Positions 17,084 to 25,565 of a DNA stretch of 54,134 bases are shown one piece after another (within the stretch, counting starts at the first letter, position 1; the number at the start of each line of letters is the position of its first letter). Both the position numbers and the translations under genes were made by a program. A model generated the notes under the pieces. The model searched no databases and was not told the DNA's origin. It saw only the letters and a program-made list of their open reading frames with translations. Origin of the DNA: Candidatus Hodarchaeota archaeon (GTDB taxonomy: Archaea; Asgardarchaeota; Heimdallarchaeia; Hodarchaeales; Hodarchaeaceae); assembly GCA_016839785.1 (NCBI GenBank), contig JAEOTQ010000189.1, forward strand, positions 1 to 54,134, read 5' to 3'.

Positions 17084-19012
17084 ATGGTTTCAATTGCAAA
17101 AAAAATTCTACAAGACCACCTTGTTGAAGGTAAGTATGAAATAGGAGAAGAAATAGGTATCCGGATCGATCATACTCTAACCCAGGATGCTACAGGAACA
17201 ATGGCTTATCTTCAATTCGAGGCAATGGGGCTTGATAAAGTAAAGACAGAACTATCTGTTTCGATTGTAGATCACAATACGACTCAATCAGATTTTAAAA
17301 ATCCAGATGATCATCGTTACTTACAATCTGTTGCCGCAAAATATGGAATCCAATTTTCAAGACCAGGGAACGGTATTTGTCATCAAGTGTTCCTTGAACG
17401 GTTTGCTACTCCAAGTAAAACGTTAATTGGATCCGATTCTCATACTCCGACGGCTGGAGGGATGGGTACTATTGCTATAGGTGCTGGAGGCCTAGATGTA
17501 GCTGTAGCAATGGGTGGTGGCCCATTTTATCTGAAAACTCCCAAGATTGTCGGAGTAAAATTATCTGGAGCATTGCCAGATTATGTTGCCGCGAAAGATG
17601 TCATCTTAGAAATCCTCCGTAGAATCAATGTCAAAGGCGGAGTAGGGAAAATCCTTGAATATTTCGGTCCAGGGGTCAAAACACTTTCAGTACCTGAAAG
17701 AGCAACCATTACTAATATGGGAGCAGAAACAGGAGCAACGACCTCTATTTTTCCATCAGATGAAGTGACAAAAGAATTTTTAAAATGGCAAAAAAGAGAA
17801 TCAGACTGGGTAGAGCTTCCAGCAGGTGAAGATGGAGATTTTGATGAGATTATTGAGATAGATCTTTCAGAAATTGAACCTCTTGTAGCGAAGCCTCATT
17901 CTCCAGGAAATGTTGTACCGTTATCCGAACTTTATGGAATGAAGGTTGATCAGGTAGCAATAGGTTCTTGTACGAACAGTTCACTCAAGGATATGCTTAC
18001 TGTGGCTGCTCTTCTTAAAGGACGCAAAATTCATTCAGATACCGTTTTAGGAATATCTCCAGGATCTAGACAAGTCTTGATGGAATTGGCTAAAAATGGA
18101 TCTTTAGCTGATGCAATCACGGCTGGTGCCCGAATACTCGAGAGCGCCTGCGGTCCATGTATCGGAATGGGATTTGCTCCTAAGACCGATGCTGTGGCAG
18201 TGCGTACATTTAATCGTAACTTTTTTGGACGAACTGGAACAAAAAGTGCAAATGCATATCTTGTAAGTCCTGAAGTGGCTGTTGCTGCCGCGGTGTTTGG
18301 AGAATTTACTGATCCTAATAAATTGGGTGCTTATCCTAAGATCAATATTCCCAATGAGATAGAAATCGATGATTCAATGATCCTTAAACCTTCCGCATCA
18401 CCAGCAGATATTTCGATCATTCGTGGACCAAATATAGCTCCATTACCTGAGTTTCAATCCCTCCAAGATGATTTTGAATTCAAGGTTCTCATAAAAACAG
18501 AGGATGATGTTACCACTGATCATATCATGCCTGCTGGGTCAAAAATTCTACCTCTCCGGTCAAATCTCCCTGAAATTAGTAAACATGTGTTTGAACAGGT
18601 AGATGCTTCTTTTCCAGAAAGAGCGCTCAAAAGCAAGGAAGAAGGTGGTGGAATCATAATTGGTGGTGAAAATTACGGTCAGGGTTCTAGTCGAGAACAC
18701 GCTGCGTTAGCTCCTATGTATTTGGGAATAAAGACGGTTCTTACAAAATCCTTTGCTCGTATACATCGGGATAATCTCGTTAACTTTGGTATCTTGCCTT
18801 TAACCTTCAAAAATGATGGAGACTATGATCGAATAAAAAGCGGTGATATTCTCGAAATTAAAGGAGCCCAAAAGGCATTAAAAGAGAATCTACCGATTTC
18901 AGTTCATAATCGAACTCAGAATTTTGATATAGAGACTTCATATGATTTTTCAGAACGGGAACGCGAAATTCTTTTAGCTGGGGGAAAGCTCCGTTATACA
19001 GTAGCATCCTAA
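17084..19012 (+). CDS. acnA: Aconitate hydratase
   Basis: 642 residues, the short single-chain aconitase type seen in Aquifex-like lineages. It interconverts citrate and isocitrate. The three cluster ligands are visible: Cys296 in GSCTNSS and Cys356/Cys359 in ACGPC. Other signatures: GSDSHTPTAGGMG, FNRNFFGRTG, TTDHIMPAG and the swivel-domain GGENYGQGSSREHA. Homoaconitase/isopropylmalate isomerase is less likely because the large and small domains are fused. It lies between KOR and isocitrate dehydrogenase, with ATP-citrate lyase 11 kb further on, supplying the middle step of the citrate to 2-oxoglutarate route. Confidence 0.93.
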   Translation: MVSIAKKILQDHLVEGKYEIGEEIGIRIDHTLTQDATGTMAYLQFEAMGLDKVKTELSVSIVDHNTTQSDFKNPDDHRYLQSVAAKYGIQFSRPGNGICHQVFLERFATPSKTLIGSDSHTPTAGGMGTIAIGAGGLDVAVAMGGGPFYLKTPKIVGVKLSGALPDYVAAKDVILEILRRINVKGGVGKILEYFGPGVKTLSVPERATITNMGAETGATTSIFPSDEVTKEFLKWQKRESDWVELPAGEDGDFDEIIEIDLSEIEPLVAKPHSPGNVVPLSELYGMKVDQVAIGSCTNSSLKDMLTVAALLKGRKIHSDTVLGISPGSRQVLMELAKNGSLADAITAGARILESACGPCIGMGFAPKTDAVAVRTFNRNFFGRTGTKSANAYLVSPEVAVAAAVFGEFTDPNKLGAYPKINIPNEIEIDDSMILKPSASPADISIIRGPNIAPLPEFQSLQDDFEFKVLIKTEDDVTTDHIMPAGSKILPLRSNLPEISKHVFEQVDASFPERALKSKEEGGGIIIGGENYGQGSSREHAALAPMYLGIKTVLTKSFARIHRDNLVNFGILPLTFKNDGDYDRIKSGDILEIKGAQKALKENLPISVHNRTQNFDIETSYDFSEREREILLAGGKLRYTVAS

Positions 19013-19037
19013 GTGGTAAACTACCACTTCCCTTTTT
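19011..19037 (+). terminator. Hairpin plus T-run terminator at the aconitase stop
   Basis: AAGTGGTA and TACCACTT form a perfect 8-bp stem with a 3-nt loop, starting within the aconitase stop codon and followed by CCCTTTTTTC. This looks like a bacterial-type intrinsic terminator; archaea usually need only the T-run. It may also protect the mRNA end. Confidence 0.6.
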
Positions 19038-19050
19038 TCATTCCAATTTT

Positions 19051-19272
19051 TTAACGTCGAGTTAATCGGACGAGTACAAATATTCCAGGAACTACAACAA
19101 AAACCAAGCTAGCAATTAGAATCACTAGAATTAAGTAAGATCCATCAGGATTAGTGGTTGTTTCAGGCTCAGTTGTTCTGAGCACAAAATTGACGATAAA
19201 AAAGAGTACTCCCATTATCAGTATGAAAACACTAATGGCGATTCTGTATATTTTGTCCAATCGATAACTCAC
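19051..19272 (-). CDS. Small two-helix membrane protein
   Basis: 73 residues with two hydrophobic helices (about 10-31 and 46-68) joined by a polar loop rich in Thr and Glu, ending in Arg residues. Function unknown. The GTG at 19272 overlaps an AAAGGTGAG; the in-frame TTG at 19260 would be better spaced from it, so the true protein may be 69 residues. It lies 36 nt downstream of the DUF134 gene on the same strand and is probably co-transcribed. Confidence 0.5.
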   Translation of the reverse strand: MSYRLDKIYRIAISVFILIMGVLFFIVNFVLRTTEPETTTNPDGSYLILVILIASLVFVVVPGIFVLVRLTRR

Positions 19273-19308
19273 CTTTAAGCTATAGATTTGAAATCCAGTC
19301 TAATTAGC

Positions 19309-19776
19309 TTACTTTCCCATTTTATTAATAATTTGCTGATGAGATTCACCATGAATATGAGCATGAAACTCAGTTGAATCACAATACTCACATTGTCGAA
19401 CCTTGGAACGATCCTCTGGGAACCTCCACGTGTGACCACATTTATCACAATGGAAGAAATCCGAAGGGTTTGATATCCGAATAGCAAATCCAAGTACTAA
19501 AGCTTTGGCTATTTTATTGTGAGCTTCTTCTAAATGCCGTGAAACAGTTGATTGGGAAATATTCATTTCCTCAGCAACCTCGATCTGTTTCTTGCCTTCT
19601 AAATCAGTTAGTCGGATCGTTTCTAGCTCTTCGAGAGTAATATCCACTTCACCAGAGATATCCTTCATAGGAATCCCGCGTGGTTTAAAGTAAAACTGGG
19701 TTGGATCACATTTAATAATTCTTGAACTTTTAGGGCGTGGTAAAGTTTTCAACTCCACGGAACACTTGTAAAACAC
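19309..19776 (-). CDS. DUF134 (UPF0251) DNA-binding protein with C-terminal zinc ribbon
   Basis: 155 residues. PRPKSSR near residue 13 and the sigma-like helix-turn-helix LTDLEGKKQIEVAEEMNISQ...RHLEEAHNKIAKAL are the UPF0251 signature. The C-terminal part adds a zinc ribbon with CDKCGHTW and CEYC about 17 residues apart and a His-rich tail (HAHIHGESHQ). The family is known mainly from archaea and anaerobes, often beside DUF5320 and NifX-like proteins. The start at GTG 19776 is uncertain; family members usually begin a few residues before the PRPK motif. It probably regulates the neighbouring small genes. Confidence 0.82.
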   Translation of the reverse strand: MFYKCSVELKTLPRPKSSRIIKCDPTQFYFKPRGIPMKDISGEVDITLEELETIRLTDLEGKKQIEVAEEMNISQSTVSRHLEEAHNKIAKALVLGFAIRISNPSDFFHCDKCGHTWRFPEDRSKVRQCEYCDSTEFHAHIHGESHQQIINKMGK

Positions 19777-20055
19777 AATTCAATAGGAGATTTCTCAGAT
19801 AATCTCTCGACACCATATATTGATAAACTGAGTGGACACGGAAAAAGGGGATTAAACGAGTTTCTCAAAAACTTCCGAAATGAAATTTATACACTAATTT
19901 TCAACAATTCTCACAAAAGTGTGTGTTGAAGATTTAACTGGTCCTAAAACCTCTATCGGGTATTTAAAAGCAGAACTTTTGGGGAAAAATTAAAAGTATT
20001 CCAAAATGACTAAATTGGAAAAAAAAGACAAGAAACTTGAATAAATTAAACGGCC

Positions 20056-20397
20056 TTAAACATCATCTTTCTTAGATAATGCCTCAAGTCTCTTTTCTAT
20101 ATTTTCAATTTCCTTTTTCAGTCCACTCAAGGTCTCTTCTAGATATCTAGTTTCATCCTCAGGGGTGAAATGAGGTGAAAAAGGAGGTATCGGTGTTGGT
20201 TGATCTAGCGGGTAAAAATTTCGTCCTGGATAAAATCCTCGACCTCCTCCCCAACCTCGTCCTCCTCCATAACCACGACCCCACCCAATACCAGAACCTT
20301 TTGCATAACCAGGTGCAGAATAACCTGAACAATAACCTAATCCTCGACCTGACCGAGGCCCTTGTCCCCATGGACCTGTTCTATTTCCTCTTGGCAA
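20056..20397 (-). CDS. DUF5320-like Gly/Arg-rich protein with coiled coil
   Basis: About 113 residues. It begins with the family motif PRGNRTGPWGQGPRSGRGLG and a CSGY segment, continues through a low-complexity Gly/Tyr/Trp/Arg region, then a Pro-rich linker and a C-terminal coiled coil (LEETLSGLKKEIENIEKRLE). I place the start at TTG 20397 because GGTGAT lies 5-10 nt before it and the family begins Met-Pro; an in-frame codon at 20424 is less likely. Such proteins accompany DUF134 regulators and Fe-Mo-cofactor-like NifX proteins; no NifX-like gene is seen here. Function unknown. Confidence 0.7.
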   Translation of the reverse strand: MPRGNRTGPWGQGPRSGRGLGYCSGYSAPGYAKGSGIGWGRGYGGGRGWGGGRGFYPGRNFYPLDQPTPIPPFSPHFTPEDETRYLEETLSGLKKEIENIEKRLEALSKKDDV

Positions 20398-20644
20398 TTT
20401 TATCACCAACGAGCTATTGCACAAAAGGCTATATAAATTTTGTGCTAATGAACAAAAAATAGATATTAATTTTAACTTCTTGAAATCATCTATATTTGCA
20501 TTATTTATAGCTAAATCCGAAATTATGGGTGATTGATTGGGAAAAATTAATTAAGTGATTCAAAATCTAAATTGAATAGAGAATAATATTTTTTGCAATC
20601 GCTCATTTCTCTAAATAATAATCCCTGAATTAACTTATTGGAGT

Positions 20645-20974
20645 GTGATTAAAATTAGAGGTCCCCATGGAGGCAGAGGTAGAGGAGGAGGAAGAGGAAG
20701 GCAATTTAGAGGGGGAAGACCTCGAATTCAACCACATATTGATCGTGAGTGGAGTTCTACCTCAGGTGAAATTGTGTTAAAGCTTACAAATGTCGAATTA
20801 GAGGCACTTCGTTTAGTGGATAAACTTGGTTTAACCCAAGAACAAGCTGCTGCACGAATGCATATATCAAGAGGGTCATTATGGCGAATTCTTCAAGAAG
20901 CGAGGACCAATGTGATCTCTGCACTAACTGCTGGAAAATCACATATTCATGTACAAATTCGTGATGGAAGCTAA
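20645..20974 (+). CDS. Second DUF134-like regulator with RGG-rich N-terminus
   Basis: 109 residues starting at GTG 20645. Residues about 48-90 match the UPF0251 helix-turn-helix: LTNVELEALRLVDKLGLTQEQ followed by MHISRGSLWRILQEAR. The first 28 residues form an Arg/Gly-rich tail (GGRGRGGGRGRQFRGGR), a feature of disordered nucleic-acid-binding segments. Unlike the 19309 paralogue it has no zinc ribbon. It diverges from the DUF5320 gene across a 247-bp spacer. Confidence 0.72.
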   Translation: MIKIRGPHGGRGRGGGRGRQFRGGRPRIQPHIDREWSSTSGEIVLKLTNVELEALRLVDKLGLTQEQAAARMHISRGSLWRILQEARTNVISALTAGKSHIHVQIRDGS

Positions 20975-20997
20975 TAAACACAGAATGAAGTCTTTCT

Positions 20998-21393
20998 TCA
21001 ATCCATTCCAGAAACCTTCAGGGGTTTAATACGATAAATTACCCTTATTTCTTCACTCGTTCTGTAAGGATACTTATCCATTCCAAGATATTTTTTCGCT
21101 AGTAAATCAATATGCTCATCTGCTCCTTCAGTAGTACGTTCTTCAACTTTCCCCCTAATTGCTACATAACTGTAAGGATTGTCAGGGTCCTGAATGGATA
21201 AGGCTACAACAGGTTGTGCTTTCAGGTTACGATCTTTTAAGCGATCAATTGCAGAATTGATCCTTATAAACCCATTTTCCACGTCGAACCATACAGGCGT
21301 TGTCTGAGGTGAACCATCTGCCATGATAGTCGCTAGATGTGCAAATCCCTTCTTACCCAATATATGTTCATACTTTGTCAACATTTTAATCAT
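20998..21393 (-). CDS. Pyridoxamine-phosphate-oxidase-like split-barrel flavin/F420 protein
   Basis: About 131 residues of the split beta-barrel family. Conserved segments: GFAHLATIMADGSPQTTPVWF, FIRINSAIDRLKDRNLKA, VVALSIQDPDNPYSYVAIRG and a VIYRIKPLKV C-terminus. These match Rv1155-type F420H2-dependent enzymes more than true PdxH. It would reduce or protect a small oxidised compound. ATG 21393 was chosen (alternatives: TTG 21423, ATG 21384). It is convergent with the DUF134-like gene at 20645. Confidence 0.85.
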   Translation of the reverse strand: MIKMLTKYEHILGKKGFAHLATIMADGSPQTTPVWFDVENGFIRINSAIDRLKDRNLKAQPVVALSIQDPDNPYSYVAIRGKVEERTTEGADEHIDLLAKKYLGMDKYPYRTSEEIRVIYRIKPLKVSGMD

Positions 21394-21571
21394 CTTTAGA
21401 TCTCTAATGTTACACTGAATCAAAAATTATTTTAAATCAATCTCTCTGAAATTCTGAGTTCAAATAGTGTATATTAGCAAATACATCACAGTTTATTTGG
21501 GATTTCGCATAGGGGATCTTAAATAATTATCAATTGTTATGTTGATCTATAATCTAGTAGGTGAAAATAAA

Positions 21572-22471
21572 ATGAGCAAAACTGAAGTAAATGTCGTGCT
21601 GGGTGGAAATGGTAATATAGGGAGTTATGTAATTACGGAATTGCTTTCTAGAGGCAAAAGTGTTCGTTTGGTGTCTAGAAGTGGAAGATCTATATTCGAT
21701 AATTCTGTAGAAGTTGTAAAAGCTGATAGCTTTGACTTAGAAAGTTTGAAAAACGCGTTTAAAGGTGCAACTAAAATATATCATTGTTTAGGACTTCCTT
21801 ATCAAGATTTTCCTAAATTAGAGCAAGTAATGAAAAATGTTCTTAGTGCTGCTACTGAGGAAGGGAATCATATCAAAATTATTTATGCAGATAATTTATA
21901 TGCCTATGGGGAACGAAATATAGGGAACGGTGGATTAACTGAAAATATGAAACACTTAGCAGAGGGAAAAAAAGGAAAAATTAAGGCTACAATTGGAAAA
22001 GGATCAGATTTTTTCGGTCCTGGAGCTACAAACTCTATACTTGGAATGTATGTATTTGATGTTCTTGCCAACGGGAAGAATGTACGACTCCTAGGAAATC
22101 TCGATAAAAGACATAGTTTTATCTATCTACCAGATTTTGCAAAAGGCTTAGTCACTCTAGGAGAAAATGAGAACTCATTTGGAGAAGTCTGGCATTTACC
22201 GCACACTAGTTCCCTTCCAACGAGAAAATTCGTACAGATGATCTTGAAAGAAGCAAAAAAAGAGGATAAAAAAATATCTGCGATGCCAAAACTGATGCTT
22301 CTTATTGGAACTCTATTTAATAAAACTGCGAGGGAATTTAATGAAGTTGCTTATCAATGGGAGAAAGATTTTGTTGTTGATGATAGTAAATTTAGAGAGA
22401 CCTTCGATATTACGTATACACCGACCACAGAAGCAATTACTGAAACTGTGGGTTTTTATCTAGAATCATAG
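21572..22471 (+). CDS. NAD(P)-dependent epimerase/dehydratase-like protein
   Basis: 299 residues of the extended SDR superfamily. The Rossmann loop GGNGNIGSYV begins at residue 9, with RLVSRSGR after the second strand. YADNLYAYG is the region that holds the active-site Tyr in 3-beta-HSD/epimerase relatives, though the following Lys is displaced. Start ATG 21572 is preceded by AGGTGA at a 7-nt spacing; the earlier ATG at 21539 lacks one. Substrate unknown. It stands alone between convergent neighbours and ends in a T-rich terminator. Confidence 0.82.
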   Translation: MSKTEVNVVLGGNGNIGSYVITELLSRGKSVRLVSRSGRSIFDNSVEVVKADSFDLESLKNAFKGATKIYHCLGLPYQDFPKLEQVMKNVLSAATEEGNHIKIIYADNLYAYGERNIGNGGLTENMKHLAEGKKGKIKATIGKGSDFFGPGATNSILGMYVFDVLANGKNVRLLGNLDKRHSFIYLPDFAKGLVTLGENENSFGEVWHLPHTSSLPTRKFVQMILKEAKKEDKKISAMPKLMLLIGTLFNKTAREFNEVAYQWEKDFVVDDSKFRETFDITYTPTTEAITETVGFYLES

Positions 22472-22509
22472 AATATTTCTTATCAAAACAAAATTGCTTA
22501 ATTCTCCCC

Positions 22510-22530
22510 TTCCTCCCTTTTTTTCTCTCG
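22510..22530 (+). terminator. T-rich terminator
   Basis: A pyrimidine tract with seven consecutive T follows the SDR gene by about 40 nt, with no hairpin. Typical archaeal terminator form. Confidence 0.35.
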
Positions 22531-22591
22531 AAGTTAGTAGATGTTCTCAAAGATACCAGAAATAGGAACTGATTTTTGAACTGGGAGTTAC

Positions 22592-23221
22592 TCACTTGGA
22601 AATTTTCATAGTCATTTCAAGTCCATTAGGAAGAAAGGGTAAGGTTACACTTGACAGCTTTGGATGAGTATTAATGAACTCCATAAGTTCCTCACATATT
22701 TCTGGATCATCTTTATGGATATCTGGACAGTCAAGAACATTATCGGAAAGGATAACTCCTCCCATGCGAAGTTTCTTTAAAGAAAGTTTGATAAAATCAA
22801 TGTAATCACGTTTATCGGCATCTAAAAAAACAATATCGAGGGGATCGGTTATTTTGTTCAGAACCTCTCGTGCATCCCCTAAAATAAGCTCAACATTATC
22901 TTCCAGTCGGGTTATCTTTAAATTTTCCTCTGCCCGAACTATCTTCTCTGGTAATATATCAACTGAGATTACTTTCCCATTTTCTTCCTTGGCAGCAGAA
23001 GCAAGCCAAATTGTTGAATAACCAAATGATGTCCCTATTTCTAGAATTCTTGTTGCTTTCATTGCACGACTTAATAGATAAAGGAACTTCCCCTCTTCTC
23101 GGGTTATTGCCAATGATCGTTCTTTTTTAAGAATCTGTTCTCCTCTTAACTCTTTCTGAATTTCATATTCCCTATATTTTTCAAGTTGTGCTAATACCGT
23201 TTCTATCTTTTTTGGAAGCAT
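22592..23221 (-). CDS. COMT-type O-methyltransferase
   Basis: 209 residues of O-methyltransferase family 3. Motifs: LEIGTSFGYSTIWLA (SAM loop, near residue 60), VISVDILPEK, LGDAREVL, and the metal/catalytic segment IVFLDADKRDYIDF with ILSDNVL following. The two Asp and the Asn are the divalent-metal ligands of catechol-like O-methyltransferases. Acceptor unknown. The start lies 31 nt after the stop of the small ORF at 23252, so it may be third in an operon with the longin-like protein. Confidence 0.88.
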   Translation of the reverse strand: MLPKKIETVLAQLEKYREYEIQKELRGEQILKKERSLAITREEGKFLYLLSRAMKATRILEIGTSFGYSTIWLASAAKEENGKVISVDILPEKIVRAEENLKITRLEDNVELILGDAREVLNKITDPLDIVFLDADKRDYIDFIKLSLKKLRMGGVILSDNVLDCPDIHKDDPEICEELMEFINTHPKLSSVTLPFLPNGLEMTMKISK

Positions 23222-23251
23222 AATATATCCCTCAGAGCTTTATTTCTTCAA

Positions 23252-23470
23252 TTAAAACAAGAAAACGGAAATTTGATAGACAATTTCCATCGAAGTTCGA
23301 ATATCCTCCTGAATAAAGGGGATTATGTTGATTTCAATCTTTGAATTTTCTGGATGTCCTAGTAAAAGAGAAAGTGATAGATCTTCTTTATCCGATATTC
23401 CGAATATAGATAGTAAGAAATAGATAGATGGTAAGAATGTATTCTCAGGTATAGTTGAGAAATGCTTCAT
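23252..23470 (-). CDS. Small ORF overlapping the longin-like gene
   Basis: About 72 residues, hydrophobic, no family recognised. Its ATG at 23470 lies inside the end of the upstream gene, a 26-nt overlap in another frame. Either it is a translationally coupled small protein or the two ORFs are one gene split by a frameshift near the T5 run around 23475; a joined product of about 200 residues is possible. The C-terminus (EINIIPFIQEDIRTSMEIVY) reads as strand then helix. Confidence 0.4.
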   Translation of the reverse strand: MKHFSTIPENTFLPSIYFLLSIFGISDKEDLSLSLLLGHPENSKIEINIIPFIQEDIRTSMEIVYQISVFLF

Positions 23471-23852
23471 CAAAAAGAGGATGAAGATTTCTTAGGCTTT
23501 CGGAATCAACATTCCAATTTAGAAGAATATTATCAAAAGTAATCAATTCTTTAGCTAATTTCGAGAGAGTTTCCCGTATCTCTTCTGTGCTAGCTTGACA
23601 AATTGCGTAAAGAAGGAAGATGGTTCCGTTGTTGTTACAAGTAAATTGTTCAAGTATTATAATGAACTCTTCTATTTCAAGAACTTTTGGAACAGTTACC
23701 ACCTTTGACGGATTCAATCCCTGAATAGAGGATAAGATCTCTCCAACAAGAAGTGGATTGATTGATAAGTCATCAGGATTCATAAATTGCTTACGAATTA
23801 TCGAAAATCCCTCGGTAATAAGACCTACCTCAAAAATTGCATTAGGAAACAT
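23445..23852 (-). CDS. Longin-like small protein (tentative)
   Basis: 135 residues without cysteine-rich or enzymatic motifs. The pattern suggests a longin or roadblock-like fold: two N-terminal strands (AIFEVGLITEG, FSIIRKQF), a helix (PLLVGEILSSIQGL), three strands (VVTVPK, EFIIILEQF, TIFLLYAICQ) and a long helix (STEEIRETLSKLAKEL). Asgard archaea encode many such small proteins, which are related to eukaryotic trafficking adaptors. The fold assignment is my inference from predicted secondary structure. The gene leads an apparent operon with the ORF at 23252 and the O-methyltransferase. Confidence 0.5.
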   Translation of the reverse strand: MFPNAIFEVGLITEGFSIIRKQFMNPDDLSINPLLVGEILSSIQGLNPSKVVTVPKVLEIEEFIIILEQFTCNNNGTIFLLYAICQASTEEIRETLSKLAKELITFDNILLNWNVDSESLRNLHPLFDEAFLNYT

Positions 23853-23867
23853 ATTAATTGAATTCCG

Positions 23868-23884
23868 AATAAAAAAAAAGGAGG
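23868..23884 (-). terminator. T-run terminator after isocitrate dehydrogenase
   Basis: On the minus strand CCTCC is followed by nine or more T about 20-30 nt after the isocitrate dehydrogenase stop. The same T-rich tract may also serve as a promoter element of the next gene. Confidence 0.4.
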
Positions 23885-23903
23885 TAGGAAGAAATTATCC
23901 TAG

Positions 23904-25103
23904 TTATTGGTAACCTTTCCACTTTTGTTCAAGATCAGGAGATTTAATGGTCTCAATGATATACTTGGCCATTTCTTCACCAGTTACACCAGTATCTCGA
24001 CCTGTAACAACCATTTTCTTTTCATATTGGGAACAAATATCCAATGCTCTATCAAGCTTTGCAGATTCGTCTGTGTACCCAATGTGATTAAGAAGCATGG
24101 CAGCTGCCTTGATCATACTGGTAGGATCCGCATATTTTTCACGGCCCTCATCAACCATTTTTAAAGCGCTTCCGTGAACAGCTTCAAACATGGAATATCT
24201 CTTACCAATGTTAGCTGCGCCAGCAGTACCTAATCCACCTTGAATCTGAGCTGCTTCATCTGTTATAATGTCACCATATAGATTAGGTGCGGTAATAACT
24301 CGGAAAGAGCTCTGTCGAGCAGGATCGATTAATTTGGCGGTCATTATGTCAATATACCAATCATCCCATTCAACTTGTGGATATTCCTTTGCTACCTGCT
24401 CTGCCATCGCAAGAAACTTTCCATCGGTTCTTTTAACAACATTGGCTTTTGTAACAACAGTTACCTTGTTAATATTGTTCTTACTTGCATATTCAAACGC
24501 TGCACGAATAATCCGTTCAGAACCTTGATTTGTGATTACTTTGAAATCGACTGCAAGGTCATCAGAAACATCTACACCTTTACTCCCTAAAACATATGCA
24601 CCTTCAGTGTTTTCTCGGTAAAACATCCAGTCAATATTCTTTTCAGGGACGCGAACAGGGCGAACATTAGCAAATAAATCTAGTTCACGTCTCATGGAAA
24701 CATTAGCACTTTCAATATTGGGCCAGCCATATTTATTGCCCTTCCAAGGGGTTGTAGTTGGACCCTTTAATATTGTGTGACACTCTTTTAATTCAGCTAA
24801 AACATCATCAGGAATTGCTTTCATTACTTTAACTCGATTTTCTATCGTCAGTCCATCGATTCTGCGTATCTCAACTTTTCCTGATTTAATTTCAGAATCA
24901 AGTAAAAAGTTGAGGACTATGATCGCAGCTTCAGTAATAGCTGGTCCAATACCATCACCACTACAGGCTCCGATGATGATTTTATCTAGACTGGAAAAAT
25001 CTGTCCAATCGGGTTCATGTTTCATTCTTTCTACCCGTTCGAGTTGTTCTCGTACAAGGTTCGCAAAATGGTCAGTTGCTTTCTTAACTTGTTCTTCTGT
25101 CAT
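23904..25103 (-). CDS. icd: Isocitrate dehydrogenase
   Basis: 399 residues of the isocitrate/isopropylmalate dehydrogenase family. GDGIGP (49-54) is near the N-terminus. S132, N134 and R138 in SANVSMRRE with R148 downstream form the isocitrate-binding set, which separates IDH from isopropylmalate dehydrogenase. YRENTEGAY (162-170) supplies the catalytic Tyr; NLYGDIITDEAAQ holds the metal Asp residues; FEAVHGSA is in the cofactor loop. NAD or NADP use cannot be decided. ATG 25103 follows GGTGGAG. With KOR and aconitase it covers citrate to succinyl-CoA; with ATP-citrate lyase also present the direction may be reductive. Confidence 0.9.
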   Translation of the reverse strand: MTEEQVKKATDHFANLVREQLERVERMKHEPDWTDFSSLDKIIIGACSGDGIGPAITEAAIIVLNFLLDSEIKSGKVEIRRIDGLTIENRVKVMKAIPDDVLAELKECHTILKGPTTTPWKGNKYGWPNIESANVSMRRELDLFANVRPVRVPEKNIDWMFYRENTEGAYVLGSKGVDVSDDLAVDFKVITNQGSERIIRAAFEYASKNNINKVTVVTKANVVKRTDGKFLAMAEQVAKEYPQVEWDDWYIDIMTAKLIDPARQSSFRVITAPNLYGDIITDEAAQIQGGLGTAGAANIGKRYSMFEAVHGSALKMVDEGREKYADPTSMIKAAAMLLNHIGYTDESAKLDRALDICSQYEKKMVVTGRDTGVTGEEMAKYIIETIKSPDLEQKWKGYQ

Positions 25104-25337
25104 AAGTCTCCACCATTACAAATTTTATTCGACATTAGGTTTATTGTGATTTTATTGAAAAATTTGAACGAAGGGTAAAATTCTACTCTGTAAATAGAAT
25201 TTTCTCCTGATATTCTCGTTCTACAACCGTTGTTTTTCGTTTCCAATTGGAGGAGTACAAGTTCAAATCATTTTTTCCTAATGCTAAAGAGAAAAATATG
25301 AACAGTTCCAAGGTAAATGAAAAGAGAGAAGTCTGCG

Positions 25338-25565
25338 TCAGCTACTGGACGCACGTATTGGGTTTAATCTCCCTGCTAGCATTTGTTGTCGATAATCTTT
25401 GGACACTGTGACCAGTAAACTAGCTGCTTGACGACGAATTCCATAACTCTCGTGAACTGCTAGTGACTCTAGAGTGATATATTGATCCTCGGTCATGTTC
25501 CCACCCTTTTTAACAATATTACGGATTTCCACTAATCTTTGTCTGATGTTTTTTATTTTACGCAT
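25338..25565 (-). CDS. Small helical protein, HEAT-like
   Basis: 75 residues, almost wholly alpha-helical. After a basic N-terminal helix (KIKNIRQRLVEIRNIVKK) comes EDQYITLESLAVHESYGIRRQAASLL, which resembles one HEAT-type helical hairpin. ATG 25565 is preceded by GGTGAA. No further domain. A monocistronic gene; function unknown. Confidence 0.5.
   Translation of the reverse strand: MRKIKNIRQRLVEIRNIVKKGGNMTEDQYITLESLAVHESYGIRRQAASLLVTVSKDYRQQMLAGRLNPIRASSS

Noticed and set aside
23904..25103. Isopropylmalate or homoisocitrate dehydrogenase instead of isocitrate dehydrogenase
   Set aside because: The substrate-binding set S-x-N-x-x-x-R at 132-138 matches isocitrate dehydrogenase, and no leucine or lysine pathway genes are adjacent.
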